A stretch of 64,000 nucleotides of DNA from Ampullaceana balthica (taxonomy: Eukaryota > Mollusca > Gastropoda > Lymnaeidae). Of the stretch, positions 45,291-58,490 are shown piece after piece. The notes under the pieces are model-generated. The model saw nothing but the letters and a program-made list of their open reading frames with translations, had not been told where the DNA came from and made no database searches. The stretch is taken from NCBI GenBank assembly GCA_944989445.1, contig CALYLW010000042.1, forward strand, positions 729,242 to 793,241, written 5' to 3'. A program made the position numbers and the translations under genes. The stretch's first letter is position 1; every line of letters begins with the position of its first letter.

Positions 45291-46430
45291 CCCAGTCATG
45301 CTCGGATGACTCCATCGTGGGTGACATGACGGGTGGGGTCTCACGTGGTAGTGGACGAAATACTTGGGTATACTGGTACTGGTCTGCTTTAGTTCCGGAC
45401 CAGATTGTGACTGGGGGAGGGGTGAGATCTCCTGGAAGTGGCGGAACTGGTTGTCACGGTTTGTTTACTCCATGGTGGGGGGGGGGAGAAGGGGTCGAGG
45501 GGTGTAGGGTAGGTAAGACTTGGGTATAGGTATACATTCATGTCCAACATGCGTGGGGCGTGGCTTTGTATTGAAGGGAGGCCATGCCGTGTTGGAGTTA
45601 TCAGAGTGTGGCCCGGTGGTGTCCCCTGAATATGAGTTAGCGGATAGATGGGACCCAATATGGGGGAGACAGTTCACAATATATATCAGGCTTTTAGATA
45701 AATAAAAATATCTATATGTTATTTAAACATGGAAAGTAAAGTCCTAACATGACGTCACAATACTACGACCGTTTCGGCCAAAAGCACAAATAGATTGGAC
45801 CCGCTGTTTGTGAGAGTCTGTAAGAAAAGGTTGTAAACCTGAATGCAGCAGTTGCGTAAATCAAACAATCTGACAGAGGCACGCTGTTTAGAGGAGAAGT
45901 CCGGCTATGTGGGAGTTGGGTAACAGAAACAGTTACGGGGATCCTTATACTAATAAATGTGGGGGGTCTATATCAGAAGTGATTTTTTGTGGGTGGTAAG
46001 GCTGGGCCTGGGGACCGCCTGGAGTGATTGAAGAAAAATATTGTTATGGTTGAGTTTGTCTTTATAATCATATGTGAATTAACATGGTAATAATTCGACA
46101 CGTGATAATAACTGTTTAAGCAACTCCTGATAATATTTAAGCTGTTTAATTAACACACAACAATAGTTGTGTGAAAGTTACAAATAGCAATTTTTAAACA
46201 TCATATATATATTTACGCTCAATTATGTAGCATAACGCTAAGGGACATCACTCTGCTTTTTTTTTAAATTGGATAATCATTTTGGTTTCCAGATTAACAT
46301 TAAACACCCTCCACACTATTATTAATAATTGAACAATTTCATGCTGACGTTCGATAAGCGTTATTTTTGGTGCAGTAAATTGGTGCGCTGCTTTCTAAAG
46401 TTACTTTAAAAATCGTGTGGTGATTAGCAC
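45291..46430. other. Unassigned sequence
   Basis: GC-rich to about 45650, then AT-rich. No exon or element could be supported. Confidence 0.4.
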
Positions 46431-46680
46431 TGTAAACAAATATTATATACATACTTTGTGTACATTTCAGGAATATTTCGTATGTACCATATAAGGATGT
46501 GTTACTTGGGCTTTTGCAAAAAAAAACATTTATAAAATACTTTGTGTACATTTAAGAAAGTTACATATTACGTATCATACAAGGACAAGTTAGTTGTGCT
46601 TTTGAAAAAGGTGGGCGCCGCAGGCGCCACGGCGCCGCAGCACAAACTAGTTATTATATATTATAGACTAGGGGCAAGTA
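46431..46680. repeat. Dispersed repeat with GGCGCC-rich end, right arm of an inverted pair
   Basis: Contains two related blocks with actttgtgtacattt (about 46451 and 46540). The second is followed by ggacaagttagttgtgcttt and ggcgccgcaggcgcc. The same content occurs inverted at about 49865-49985. Confidence 0.65.
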
Positions 46681-46697
46681 CCCGGCTTCGCCCGGGT

Positions 46698-47250
46698 TTA
46701 ACAACAACAGCAACAACAACAAAAACAACAACAGCAACAACGACAAAAACAACAACAGAAACAGCAACAGCAACAAAACAACAAAAACAAAACAACAACA
46801 AAAACAACAAAATCAACAACAAAATCAACAACAAAACAACAACAAAACAACAACTACAACAACAACAGCAACAACAACATAGCAACAACAACAAAACAAC
46901 AACTACAACAGCAACAACAACAAAGCAACAACAACATGAAGGACATTGACGTCGCAGGGCAAGGGATGTGGACAACAACAACAACAGCAAAAACAACACA
47001 AAAGCAACAACAGCAACAACAACAAAAACAACACAAAAGCAACAACAGCAACAACAACAACAACAAAAACAACAACAGCAACAACAACAAAAACAAAACA
47101 ACAACAAAAACATCAACAACAAAACAATAACAAAGCAACAACAAAACAACAACAAAACAACAACTACAACAACAACAGCAACAACAACAAAGCAACAACA
47201 ACAAAACAACAACAAAAGCAACAACAACAAAGCAACAACAACAAAAAAAT
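46698..47250. repeat. (CAA)n-rich low-complexity tract
   Basis: Mostly caa with cag, aca and caaaa interruptions, broken once at 46936-46970 by gaaggacattgacgtcgcag. Gln/Asn/Thr open frames are artefacts. Preceded by ctaggggcaagtacccggct and a cgcccgggtt block. Confidence 0.95.
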
Positions 47251-47696
47251 TATTTTATGGCGATAATCGCCTTCTTGTTAATCTCGACACCAAAATGTTT
47301 ATTAATTTGCGTCATTATTTTACGTCTTAATTTTCAATAATTTTTATTTTATATAGCTCATATAGGGAAAAACTACATTTTGGGCCCCCGGGCCCCAGTA
47401 TCTTATATATAAGGAACGAAATCTGTTTAATAACCTTTCCGGTATAATTTTGTGTACGTGTACCAAATTTCACGTTATTTGGTTGTCTGGATCTTGAGTT
47501 ATTAGGGAACAGACAGACAACAAATGCGTCTTATATATATAGAGATATGTTAATTATAAAATAAATTGTCACTTTCCTAAATTATTTAGTTTTCCTTCAT
47601 TAAAACTGCAAGAGGGAGTTAATCATATATATATTGTGAATTATTATCTAAAACATTGTTACTTCCCTTTGTATTTTATCGCTATTTCCTGTTATA
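47251..47696. repeat. Dispersed element tail
   Basis: Contains gtgtaccaaatttcacgtta, ttggttgtctggatcttgag and gaacagacagacaac, a style of repeat tail common in invertebrate genomes. Family not identified. Confidence 0.4.
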
Positions 47697-47851
47697 AAGT
47701 AAGAATGGTGGGCCTACTATTTCTATAAAGTAAGACTAGTGTGCCTACCATTTCTATGAAGTAAGACTGGTGGGCCTACTATTTCTATAAAGTAAGACTG
47801 GTGGGCCTACTATTTCTTTAAAGTAAGACTGGTGGGCCTACTATTTCTATC
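47697..47851. repeat. 31-bp minisatellite, 5 copies
   Basis: The unit is aagtaagactggtgggccta followed by ctatttctata. Confidence 0.9.
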
Positions 47852-48067
47852 GCTAATTTCATGACACCACCTATCAAGTTTCCTCATCTCTAAGATTTCT
47901 ATGCAGACCCCATTACCACTCAGTTACTCGAAATGCTCGGTATCTTCTCCAGTGCAGTCTATGCCCATCGTATTCCCATCTCAATTTTGAATCTTCCGTA
48001 ACTCCTTGTAGGAATTTTTCATCTCTCATTTCACCTGCCTGGGTGTACTATTTCCTATGTTAACCAC

Positions 48068-48446
48068 AAATAGCTCAGCTCTGTTCACCAATGGCTCAGC
48101 TCTGTTCACAATGACTCAGCTCTGTTCACCAATGGCTCAGCACTGTTCACCAATGGCTCAGCTCTGTTCACCAATGACTCAGCTCTGTTCACCAATGGCT
48201 CAGCTCTGTTCACCAATGGCTCAGCTCTGTTCACCAATGGCTCAGCACTGTTCACCAATGGCTCAGCTCTGTTCACCAATGGCTCAGCTGTGTTCACCAA
48301 TGGCTCAGCTCTGTTCACCAATGGCTCAGCTCTGTTCACCAATGGCTCAGCTCTGTTCACCAATGACTCATCACTGTTCATCAATGGCTCAGCTCTGTTC
48401 ACCAATGGCTCAGCTCTGTTCACAAATGGCTCAGCTCTGTTCATAT
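48068..48446. repeat. 21-bp minisatellite, about 18 copies
   Basis: The unit is atggctcagctctgttcacc plus a. As 21 is a multiple of 3 and the unit lacks stops, 7-residue repeats are open on both strands. No signal peptide or splice context supports coding. Confidence 0.95.
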
Positions 48447-48936
48447 AAACACACTCGGCATATATTCAAACATTTGGATATTTTTAACTTTTGCCATTAA
48501 TATTCTATCATTAATTATTTTTTGAACATACAATCGATTAATAGTTACATAAAAACCTTTTATATTACTTTTTTTTAGAGCTAGAAGGAAATGGAGAAAG
48601 TGTGAGAGTTATAGAGAGACGAAGGGAGGGAGGGAGAGAAAGACACGGAGAAGAACAAAAATCAAAACGCTAAGAAAATTTGTTTAATCCAAGAATCGTA
48701 TCCTGACAAGCCATTATTGAAATTACGATGCATCTTCTCGGAGTAAGACCAGTAAATATGAAACTAATGTATACCATTATTTTGTGGGTGTATGTGAGTT
48801 TTAAAATAAACAACATGCAATTGAATAGAACGACTCGGATATAATATCAAGAGTACAATTTATATGCTCCCGTATCCTACTATTTTAATGGAGCAAAGTT
48901 AATTTACGATTTTATGTGTACAATATTGGGGTAGAG

Positions 48937-49127
48937 CAGTGATTCTCAATTATTTTCTGTCTTGCCCCCCCCCCTTTTAGGAAAAAGAAAACATTTCGCG
49001 CCCCCAGCGTGACGGTAAATGGTATCAGTTGTCTATAAAATTGTTATAATTCGAGGTCAAACGAGCCCCCCTTTACGGAGCCTCGCCCCCCCCCCGGGGA
49101 GCGCGCCCCACTATTTGAGGAGCACTG
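48937..49127. mobile_element. hAT-like MITE with CAGTGATTCTCAA and TTGAGGAGCACTG ends
   Basis: 191 bp with C-runs near both ends (cttgccccccccc and cgccccccccc). Flanks gggtagag (48929-48936) and ggctagag (49128-49135) match at 7 of 8. Confidence 0.75.
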
Positions 49128-49692
49128 GGCTAGAGAAACAGCGTAATGAGGATGGTAGGCTTAGTTCAGATGGTCGTCCAAGGTTAAAGCAAGTCATCGA
49201 TTACAGTTTTAGGTTTGGTTCAGGGTTAGTTATGGTTTACGGTTTTTGATTCGGGTTAAATTGATTGCTATGATTAGGTTTAGGTTACACATAGATAACA
49301 AAAGGGAAAAACTGGATCAATAGTTTTCTTACACTACACAGCGTAGAAAATCACCATAAAATCTCAACTATGCAATATGATGTAACTAATTGTTCTTGAA
49401 ACCTTACTCGAACTCTTGGTCATTATCTATAACTAGATACGACCCGCGGTGTAGCATACGCCGCTGACTTGCTCATAGATAGTGCAAAGAAAGGGGGAAA
49501 GAAGGGGAAACAAACTACAGCACGAAGAAATAAGAACAACGCGAGTGAATTTCGGGGGTGGTGGACCTTCGACGCATTGTTGGTATTGAGAAATGCCCAC
49601 CGCGGTTAGCTACCTTCCCACCACCCCTAGCTTCCCAACCATAGCGAGGGTCATTCGTCATGCTTACTTGCATTCGTCTTGTGCTTCTGGTG

Positions 49693-49694
<2 letters not shown>
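49128..49694. other. Unassigned sequence
   Basis: Repeated ggtttaggtt, ggttcagggtt words near 49205-49290 form a loose degenerate repeat. No gene is seen. Confidence 0.4.

Positions 49695-49779
<85 letters not shown>
49695..49779. repeat. (AT)n microsatellite
   Basis: Pure AT dinucleotides, about 85 bp. Confidence 0.97.
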
Positions 49780-49780
<1 letters not shown>

Positions 49781-49864
49781 TACTTAATACTAGCGTATCA
49801 CCCGTCAAAAATGACGGAATTGTTCAGCTGAAATCTATTTATTTTATTTATAAAATGCTTTTTT

Positions 49865-49995
49865 TTAGGGCGCCTACGGCGCCGACCTTTTTCAAAAGCC
49901 CAACTAACTTGTCCTTGTTTGATAAATACGAAATATTAAACTTTCTGAAATGTACACAAAGTATTTTACAATAGGGGTTGTAGGGCGCCTACGGC
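49865..49995. repeat. GGCGCC-rich dispersed repeat, left arm of an inverted pair
   Basis: gggcgcctacggcgcc occurs at both ends of this segment and aacttgtccttgtttgataa lies within it. It is the inverse of 46540-46650. Confidence 0.65.
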
Positions 49996-50044
49996 GCCCC
50001 TATTGTTTTTTTATTTTATAATTAACCATCATCAAATCCTCTTT

Positions 50045-50545
50045 TTTAAATCCTTTATATTAACTCGTGGTGTCTGCTTGCTTGAACAATTGAACCCTTG
50101 CACCCTTGCTTGTCGCCAAAACTTTGGATCAATTTTTAACCCACTTCCTCGTAAGCTAGCGAGATGAAATTTTGCAGGCAGTTTTGTACGATGATAAAAA
50201 CAATGTGTCAAAATTTCAGATCGATCACATGTACCGTAATTGAATTATTGATTTTTTAGATTATTTTATTTATTTCTATGTATCATGTTATTTTTTGAGA
50301 TAGAGTGTTAGGGTGCGCATTATATTGAACAACCTTTCTGTCACGCAATAAGGTGCGTATCGACAACACTTTTTATAAACATATTCCGGATCGGTGCTCA
50401 TTATATTAAACATGTTTTACGACACAATTACAATTTTGTATTTTTGGATGGTCTTGCGCTGCGTATTATAATGAATATTATTTTAGTAACGTCTCGTACA
50501 TAAAGGATTTATAGTCAAAAACTTGGTTTTTTACGTGTTTTTTTA
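50045..50545 (-). repeat. Full reverse copy of the dispersed 0.5-kb repeat
   Basis: Starts aaatcctttatattaactcg and ends gatttatagtcaaaaacttg, the complement of the copies at 8155-9160, with all internal blocks in matching order. Confidence 0.8.
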
Positions 50546-51587
50546 TTACATTGATCCCTTTTCCAAAATTAAAATATGAGCGAAAACAAAGACGTCATAT
50601 AATTTTTTTTTACAGCGCATTTATAATTTGCACACCTTTTGATGCATTGGTGCAGTAGTTTGGTTTTCTCTTCCTTCTAGAATTAGTAGCGTCAGGACTG
50701 ACAGACACTACTTGCGTGAAATTGCAAATTATATAGTTTATATATATATATATATGATAACATTATTTAGCTGTGGTACTTGCATTACTTGGACATTAGT
50801 TTGAGATCCATTGGTCATGACCCATGACCTTTGCGTTCATTTAGCGGCGTATTAAAGGCCAATTCCTCCTATCTTTAGCTTACCCTAATAAACATGTTCA
50901 GCACCAAAAAATAAACTCAAAAAAAACCTTCACTTTACTGACATATCCATCCCCTTGTTATAACTATCCATATTGTCACCTAAAACACATCCATTCTCCA
51001 TCCAAACCACCAGCATTGGCACGATCCATCCATAACCCCTTTTTAAAACAAAAACGAAAAAGAACTCCTCAAGTCCCATGCTCCGTCTGCAGTCACCAAC
51101 CCTTTCGATCCGACTCGTTTAACGCAGCGGTATCTTATGTAATATAATTATATCCTTGTTATCCCACCATGCCACAGAGAAGCATGATGTGCCGGATTAA
51201 CAGTTTACTGTGCATGATTCTGGCTGTGAAACGTGTAATTAGCGCCCCTGAAGCTCTGTTACAAACACACAGACACATCTCTATTCATTCATCTTTTTTT
51301 TTGACGTATCAAATTCAATACGTATGGATTACTGTAATCTCCGGTCTTTGAGAAGTTTCTACAAACATTGAATCAGGGCTGTGGAAGTACGCCACATAAC
51401 ATCTGCCAGCTGTCTCAGGGAGGAGCTGGACGAAATGTTTCAACATGCGGAACAGCAGCTTTACTGCACGGCTCATAGACCAACGAAGACATGAAGACAT
51501 GAACAACCGAATATTTCCAGGATTATAAGGCCGTTTTAGACACTTCTATTCACTGTCTTAAATCCATGTCCATTTGTCCACGTTATT
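50546..51587. other. Unassigned sequence
   Basis: Mixed composition, no repeat or exon could be supported. Short frames near 51169-51506 have no domain features. Confidence 0.4.
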
Positions 51588-53732
51588 AGCCCGGCTGATA
51601 TTCCTAGCACACTCCTCCCCAACGTCACATATTCCTAGCACACTCCTCTCCAACGTCACATATTCCTAGCACACTCCTCCCCAACGACACATATTTCTAG
51701 CACACTCCTCTCCAAGGTCACATATTCCTAGCACACTCCTCTCTAACGTCACATACTCCTAGCACACTCCTCTCCAACGTCACATATTCCTAGCACACTC
51801 CTCTCCAACGTCACATATTCCTAGCACACTCCTCTCCAACGTCACATATTCGTAGCACACTCCTCTCTAACATCACATATTCCTAGCACACTCCTCTCCA
51901 ACGTCACATATTCCTAGCACACTCCTCTCCAACGTCACATATTCGTAGCACACTCCTCTCCAACATCACATATTCCTAGCACACTCCTCTCCAACGTCAC
52001 ATATTCCTAGCACACTCCTCTCCAACGTCACATATTCGTAGCACACTCCTCTCCAACATCACATATTCCTAGCACACTCCTCTCCAACATCACATATTCC
52101 TAGCACACTCCTCTCCAACATCACATATTCCTAGCACACTCCTCTCCAACGTCACATATTCGTAGCACACTCGTCTCCAACGTCACATATTCGTAGCACA
52201 CTCCTCTCCAACATCACATATTCCTAGCACACTCCTCTCCAACATCACATATTCCTAGCACACTCCTCTCCAACATCACATATTCCTAGCACACTCCTCT
52301 CCAACATCACATATTCCTAGCACAATCCTCTCCAACATCACATATTCCTAGCACACTCCTCTCCAACATCACATATTCCTAGCACACTCCTCTCCAACAT
52401 CACATATTCCTAGCACACTCCTCTCCAACATCACATATTCCTAGCACACTCCTCTCCAAGGTCACATATTCCTAGCACACTCCTCTCTAACGTCACATAC
52501 TCCTAGCACACTCCTCTCCAACGTCACATATTCCTAGCACACTCCTCTCCAACGTCACATATTCCTAGCACACTCCTCTCCAACGTCACATATTCCTAGC
52601 ACACTCCTCTCCAACGTTACATATTCGTAGCACACTCCTCTCTAACATCACATATTCCTAGAACACTCCTCTCCAAAGTCACATATTCCTAGCACACTCT
52701 TCTCCAACGTCACATATTCGTAGCACACTCCTCTCCAACATCACATATTCCTAGCACACTCCTCTCCAACGTCACATATTCCTAGCACACTCCTCTCCAA
52801 CGTCACATATTCGTAGCACACTCCTCTCCAACATCACATATTCCTAGCACACTCCTCTCCAACATCACATATTCCTAGCACACTCCTCTCCAACATCACA
52901 TATTCCTAGCACACTCCTCTCCAACGTCACATATTCGTAGCACACTCGTCTCCAACGTCACATATTCGTAGCACACTCCTCTCCAACATCACATATTCCT
53001 AGCACACTCCTCTCCAACATCACATATTCCTAGCACACTCCTCTCCAACATCACATATTCCTAGCACACTCCTCTCCAACATCACATATTCCTAGCACAA
53101 TCCTCTCCAACATCACATATTCCTAGCACACTCCTCTCCAACATCACATATTCCTAGCACACTCCTCTCCAACATCACATATTCCTAGCACACTCCTCTC
53201 CAACATCACATATTCGTAGCACACTCCTCTCCAACGTCACATATTCGTAGCACACTCCTCTCCAACATCACATATTCCTAGCACACTCCTCTCCAACATC
53301 ACATATTCCTAGCACACTCCTCTCCAACATCACATATTCCTAGCACACTCCTCTCCAACATCACATATTCCTAGCACAAGCCTCTCCAACATCACATATT
53401 CCTAGCACACTCCTCTGCAACATCACATATTCCTAGCACACTCCTCTCCAACATCACATATTCCTAGCACAAGCCTCTCCAACATCACATATTCCTAGCA
53501 CACTCCTCTCCAACATCACATATTCCTAGCACACTCCTCTCCAACATCACATATTCCTAGCACACTCCTCTCCAACATCACATATTCCTAGCACACTCCT
53601 CTCCAACATCACATATTCCTAGCACACTCCTCTCCAACATCACATATTCCTAGCACACTCCTCTCCAACATCACATATTCCTAGCACATTCCTCCTCAAC
53701 GTCACATATTCCTTGCACACTCATCCCAAATT
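51588..53732. repeat. 31-bp minisatellite, about 69 copies, with higher-order duplication
   Basis: The unit is ttcctagcacactcctctcc followed by aacatcacata. Rare variants recur at fixed offset: ccaaggtca at 51712 and 52456 and ctctaacgtcacatactcct at 51741 and 52485 (both 744 bp, 24 units). Then tcgtctccaacg at 52171 and 52946 and cacaatcctc at 52321 and 53096 (both 775 bp, 25 units). Confidence 0.96.
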
Positions 53733-53739
53733 CACTTTG

Positions 53740-55122
53740 AAGGCCTTCAATTATAATCTTAACTTCAGAGGCCTCATTATCCAGGTCTCATATTCCCTTC
53801 TTAAAATTTAAGGCCTAATTTTCCAGACCTCATCATAACACCAAGGCCTAATTCTCCAGGTCTTCTACTCCCATCTTAACATACAAGGCCTCATTCTTCA
53901 GGTCTTCTACTCCCATCTTAACACCAAGGCCTAATTCTCCAGGCCTTCTACTCCCATCTTAACATACAAGGCCTAATTCTTCAGGCCTTCTACTCCCATC
54001 TTAACATACAAGGCCTAATTCTCCAGGCCTTCTACTCCCATCTTAACACCAAGGCCTAATTCTCCAGGCCTTCTACTCCCATCTTAACATACAAGGCCTA
54101 ATTCTCCAGGCCTTCTACTCCCATCTTAACATACAAGGCCTAATTCTTCAGGCCTTCTACTCCCATCTTAACATACAAGGCCTAATTCTCCAGGCCTTCT
54201 ACTCCCATCTTAACATACAAGGCCTAATTCTCCAGGTCTTCTACTCCCATCTTAACATACAAGGCCTAATTCTCCAGGTCTTCTACTCCCATCTTAACAT
54301 ACAAGGCCTAATTCTCCAGGTCTTCTACTCCCATCTTAACATACAAGGCCTAATTCTCCAGGCCTTCTACTCCCATATTAACATACAAGGCCTAATTCTC
54401 CAGGCCTTCTACTCCCATCTTAACATACAAGGCCTAATTCTCCAGGCCTTCTACTCCCATCTTAACATACAAGGCCTAATTCTCCAGGCCTTCTACTCCC
54501 ATCTTAACATACAAGGCCTAATTCTCCAGGCCTTCTGCTCCCATCTTAACATACAAGGCCTAATTCTCCAGGCCTTCTACTCCCATCTTAACATACAAGG
54601 CCTAATTCTCCAGGTCTTCTACTCCCATCTTAACATACAAGGCCTAATTCTCCAGGCCTTCTACTCCCATCTTAACATACAAGGCCTAATTCTCCAGGCC
54701 TTCTACTCACATCTTAACATACAAGGCCTAATTCTCCAGGTCTTCTACTCCCATCTTAACATACAAGGCCTAATTCTCCAGGCCTTCTACTCCCATCTTA
54801 ACATACAAGGCCTAATTCTCCAGGCCTTCTACTCCCATCTTAACATACAAGGCCTAATTCTCCCGGCCTTCTACTCCCATCTTAACATACAAGGCCTAAT
54901 TCTCCAGGTCTTCTACTCCCATCTTAACATCAAGGCCTAATTCTCCAGGCCTTCTACTCCCATCTTAACATACAAGGCCTTATTCTCCAGGCCTTCTACT
55001 CCCATCTTAACATACAAGGCCTAATTCTCCAGGCCTTCTACTCCCATCTTAACATACAAGGCCTAATTCTCCAGATCTTCTACTCCCATCTTAACATCAA
55101 GGCCTAATTGTCCAGGCCTCGT
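53740..55122. repeat. 42-bp minisatellite, about 32 copies
   Basis: The unit is aaggcctaattctccaggcc, ttctactcccatcttaacat, ac. A few copies lack the tacaag segment. It follows the 31-bp array almost without spacer. Confidence 0.96.
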
Positions 55123-57984
55123 ATTCTCCATTTCAAATCCAAGGCCTTACATTTCAAGCCCCATATTTCATATTCCCGTTATACTTTCCCTAACCTCACA
55201 ATGGAAGCCTTCAAATCCATTGTCATATCTCCCTCGCTATCTTTTTTAATGTTACAGTTTTCAAGTTTCCTTTTTTTATTATTTTTTCTTCTGTAGACTT
55301 GAAGTTTTAAAACTCACTTTTATGACCCTGTTCATGCGCCCGTCTTGTCTTCACTTCATTCTCTCTTGGTCTAAGACAGTCACCAATAAATCTATATCTT
55401 GTTGCTCACGACCCCCTCCCCCACCCAGCCCTTATCCCCTGCCCCCACCCCTACATCCATTCCAACACACACGCCCTATCTTCACTTTTGTAATCGACCT
55501 CCCCATTGGCCCATCGATTCCTATCGCTACACGCCCACGACATCGACCAGAGGCGTGGTCGCCCATCCCATTTTTAAGCTCCACCCACCGGTCAATTCCG
55601 GTACTGGCGGGAAAAAAAGAAATTGATTGACAAGCAAAGCTATTATTACTGGTTGAAAGTCTGAAGTGCCCATGCGGACATATTCCTGGGGCTCCAGTGA
55701 ACAAGTTTCCTTCTCGTCTAGTGCCCTCAACCTTTCGATCCCTTGGCGCGGCTCGCTCACTATAACAAGAGACCCCGAAACCTCGCGAGTTTCAAGTTTC
55801 TGCTCGTCTTTACACTTCCTTTTACTTCATTCTCACTTTCTCAATATTTTTTTCTTTTTGCATAATTTGTTTCTTCTTTTGCTGTTTCTTTGTTGTTTCG
55901 CTCATTTCTTTTTTTTTAAATTTAAATTATATTTTCTAATATGGGTGCTTATTAATTGGATGCTTCTTGTTCATTTCTTATTTTTTGTAACTCTAACGGT
56001 TATTTCAACCAAATATTTGCTGCAGTATTCTAACCAAAGTTTTCAGCCGTTAAAAATTTGTATCGGGATTTTACCAATCCATATTATTATTATTATTGTC
56101 TCACAGTCGGACGATCAACCAAGATCAAGGTAGGGTTACCTCACTTGGGCCAGTGGCGCCACCGATGCGATCGTCTGCCGGGAGGACAGAACAAACAAGG
56201 AGGCCCGCGAGGAAGAAAAGAAAGATGTTTGTGGAAGACACAAACGGCCGATAGAAGGAGACCCGGGGAAGACGTGAAAAATGAAAGGTTGTCATCGAGG
56301 CGAGATGAAAGCTTTCTCTACAGAATTGATCCCATGTTGCAGACGGACAGACGGTAGAAGATGTGCAAAGGTCTGGGTCACGTCAGGCACGAGCCGGGGG
56401 TCTAGGAATACCGGCCTAAACTTATCGGTCCATAACCTAATACATCATAAACAAAAGGGCTTTTGTTAATAATTTGTTTGTAATGAAAACGGTTAAGTTA
56501 GCTATTAACTAATAAAACAAACAAAATGTAGACTTTATTATTTTTTGAGAGTGTAAGAAATGTAGTGGGGATAGTCGATGGTGAGGATATAATTTCAAGT
56601 GTTCGTGTAAGTGAGTGAAAAAAAAATACGTTTTGAAAATTGTGCGATTTAATTTTTAAAAATAGACGTGTTTAAAATAAGTGTTGAGCGTCAGTGATAA
56701 TACGTGCGGACGACTCGTCTTATAAGGTTGGTGTGGGGAGGGGGTGCGATCAGAGTTGAACTACCGCTGGTAAAGTGGCGGGACCTGTGAAATAGGTCTC
56801 CATTAGTCGTTGCTGGAGCTCAGTCTAATGATACCACGTTTTGCACAAATCTACCGCGCAATTTTCTTGGAGACTGAGTGATTTCCAGGACAATTTTAGC
56901 AGTTAAGCACAGTTTTCAGACGGTGGTGGTTGGTAAGGGCCCCCCTCCCCACAATGGTGTGGCCCCCAAGCCCAACCATCGTGTGGTGGTTTGCCGGCTA
57001 TTATAAGTTGTTGATGACGTCAAAAGTCTTCATGCCATTAGGTGCTCAGATTTTCCCCCCAAAGAAAACTGTTTTTAAAGTCAGACTGTAGTTTACGAGA
57101 GAATCTGTGCACGTGGATAAATGGTCTTTTGCTATTGATCACCATGGTAGCTATAGGCTCAGAAGTATCAACAGTGTGTTGTTTAATTTTAACATTTCTA
57201 ACTACCGAAACTGTAGCAATATCATCAAGAAAAACTGAACTTCAAAAATTACAAAAATATTATCTCACTCTTTGCACTCTGAAATTTTATGTTTCATTTA
57301 TTTCAGCTTTCTTGCCAAACTATCTCGGTTATTACATCAATTTAAAAAGGTGAGATATTTTTTTTTCTAATTCAAATCAGCATTAAAAAAAAGGAGGTTA
57401 TTGCCGCTGGGATAATTGTTTTAACGCCATTTATTTAACACACACACAATTCATAGAACTCAATGAAAAGATAACTATTTATATCATTTACTTGTTGATG
57501 ACTCTATAAATGGGATAAGTAGGCCGGTTATATTCAAAACTTGGATTAGGCCTGGCGGATGTGAGCCAGTTGCACCATGTGTAATCTGGCTTCTGCTTGA
57601 ACAAGCGAAGACCTTATCATTTATTCCAGTCAAAATTAGTTGTTGTTTTTTTGAAATTGCAGGTTAACGAATTCAAAAGAACGAAAATAATCCGTTAAAT
57701 AATTTACTGCTGTTAAATCACTAAAGTAGATAACATTTGATCCTATTCGGTCAGATGCGTCCTCTTTTCAAATAGATATGCCTTATATACTAAATTAAAC
57801 AAACATACAAACGACATTTTCTTTGAAATTCATTGCATAACTTTTTCTACAGCACCTTTTACTCTTAACACGACCCCAAGCAGTGGTCAGTGTGGTCAGC
57901 ATGTTATTTAACTTGTGTATCAGTCAATTAATAAAAATTTAAATTATTGTAGATCACACAATTAGTTTGCGTTTTTTGTATTTC
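55123..57984. other. Unassigned sequence with GC-richer islands
   Basis: GC-richer stretches at about 55380-55790, 56110-56420 and 56700-57000 contrast with AT-rich surroundings and could be exons or regulatory DNA. I could not find domain-bearing frames with convincing splice sites. At about 56102-56129 a cag...ag|gtaggg arrangement is only weak evidence. Confidence 0.4.
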
Positions 57985-58066
57985 AGCGTGTTCAGCCTGG
58001 TCAGCCGGGTCAGCCTGGTCTGCCTGGTCAGCCTGGTCTGCCTGGTCAGCCTGGTCTGCACTACTT
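57985..58066. repeat. 18-bp repeat (cctggtcagcctggtctg), about 4 copies
   Basis: A short array with shorter cctggtcag sub-units. Forward translation would be GQPGLP-like, but it is only 80 bp and isolated, so no collagen exon is claimed. Confidence 0.85.
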
Positions 58067-58305
58067 GTTCAGTTATTTATGTTGATAAAGATTTTTTAAA
58101 TTATTGAAGTAAATCTATTTACCAGCAATAACAATATTTATTCACATACTAGTTTTCGTGTGTGTGTTGTGGTGGTTGAGTTTATATGTTTATAGCAACC
58201 ATCCATTGCATATTGCAGCTTTTAATCCAAAAATACTCCGTCTTTTTTTAAAGACCATACATCTATTTACTAGCAGTTATAATATTTATTCACGTACTTG
58301 TTTTA
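58067..58305. other. Spacer between two short arrays with an imperfect duplication
   Basis: Phrases ctatttaccagcaataacaa and tatttattcacatactagtt recur near 58260-58300 as ctatttactagcagttataa and tatttattcacgtacttgtt. Confidence 0.5.
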
Positions 58306-58490
58306 CTGTGTGTTTGTGTTAGTCCTGTGTTTGTTTTAGTCCTGTGTTTGTGTTAGTCCTGTGTTTGTGTTAGTCCTGTGTTTGTGTTAGTCCTATGTTT
58401 GTGTTTAGTCCTGTGTTCGTGTTAGTCATGTGTTCGTATTAGTCCTGTGTTTGTGTTAGTCCTGTGTTTGTGCTAGTCCTGTGTTTGAGT
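58306..58490. repeat. 18-bp minisatellite, about 10 copies
   Basis: The unit is tgtgtttgtgttagtcct with minor variants. Confidence 0.92.

Noticed and set aside
46661..47266. Gln/Asn- or Val/Cys-rich proteins
   Set aside because: Translations of a CAA trinucleotide tract.
48057..48500. 7-residue repeat proteins on both strands
   Set aside because: A 21-bp unit without stops gives open frames in both directions, with no independent evidence of coding.
51169..51506. Small candidate genes on both strands
   Set aside because: Overlapping antisense frames of about 60 codons with no domain, splice or signal-peptide evidence.
57985..58066. Collagen-like exon (GQPGLP repeats)
   Set aside because: Only about 80 bp, no flanking splice sites in phase, and composed of a simple 18-bp repeat.
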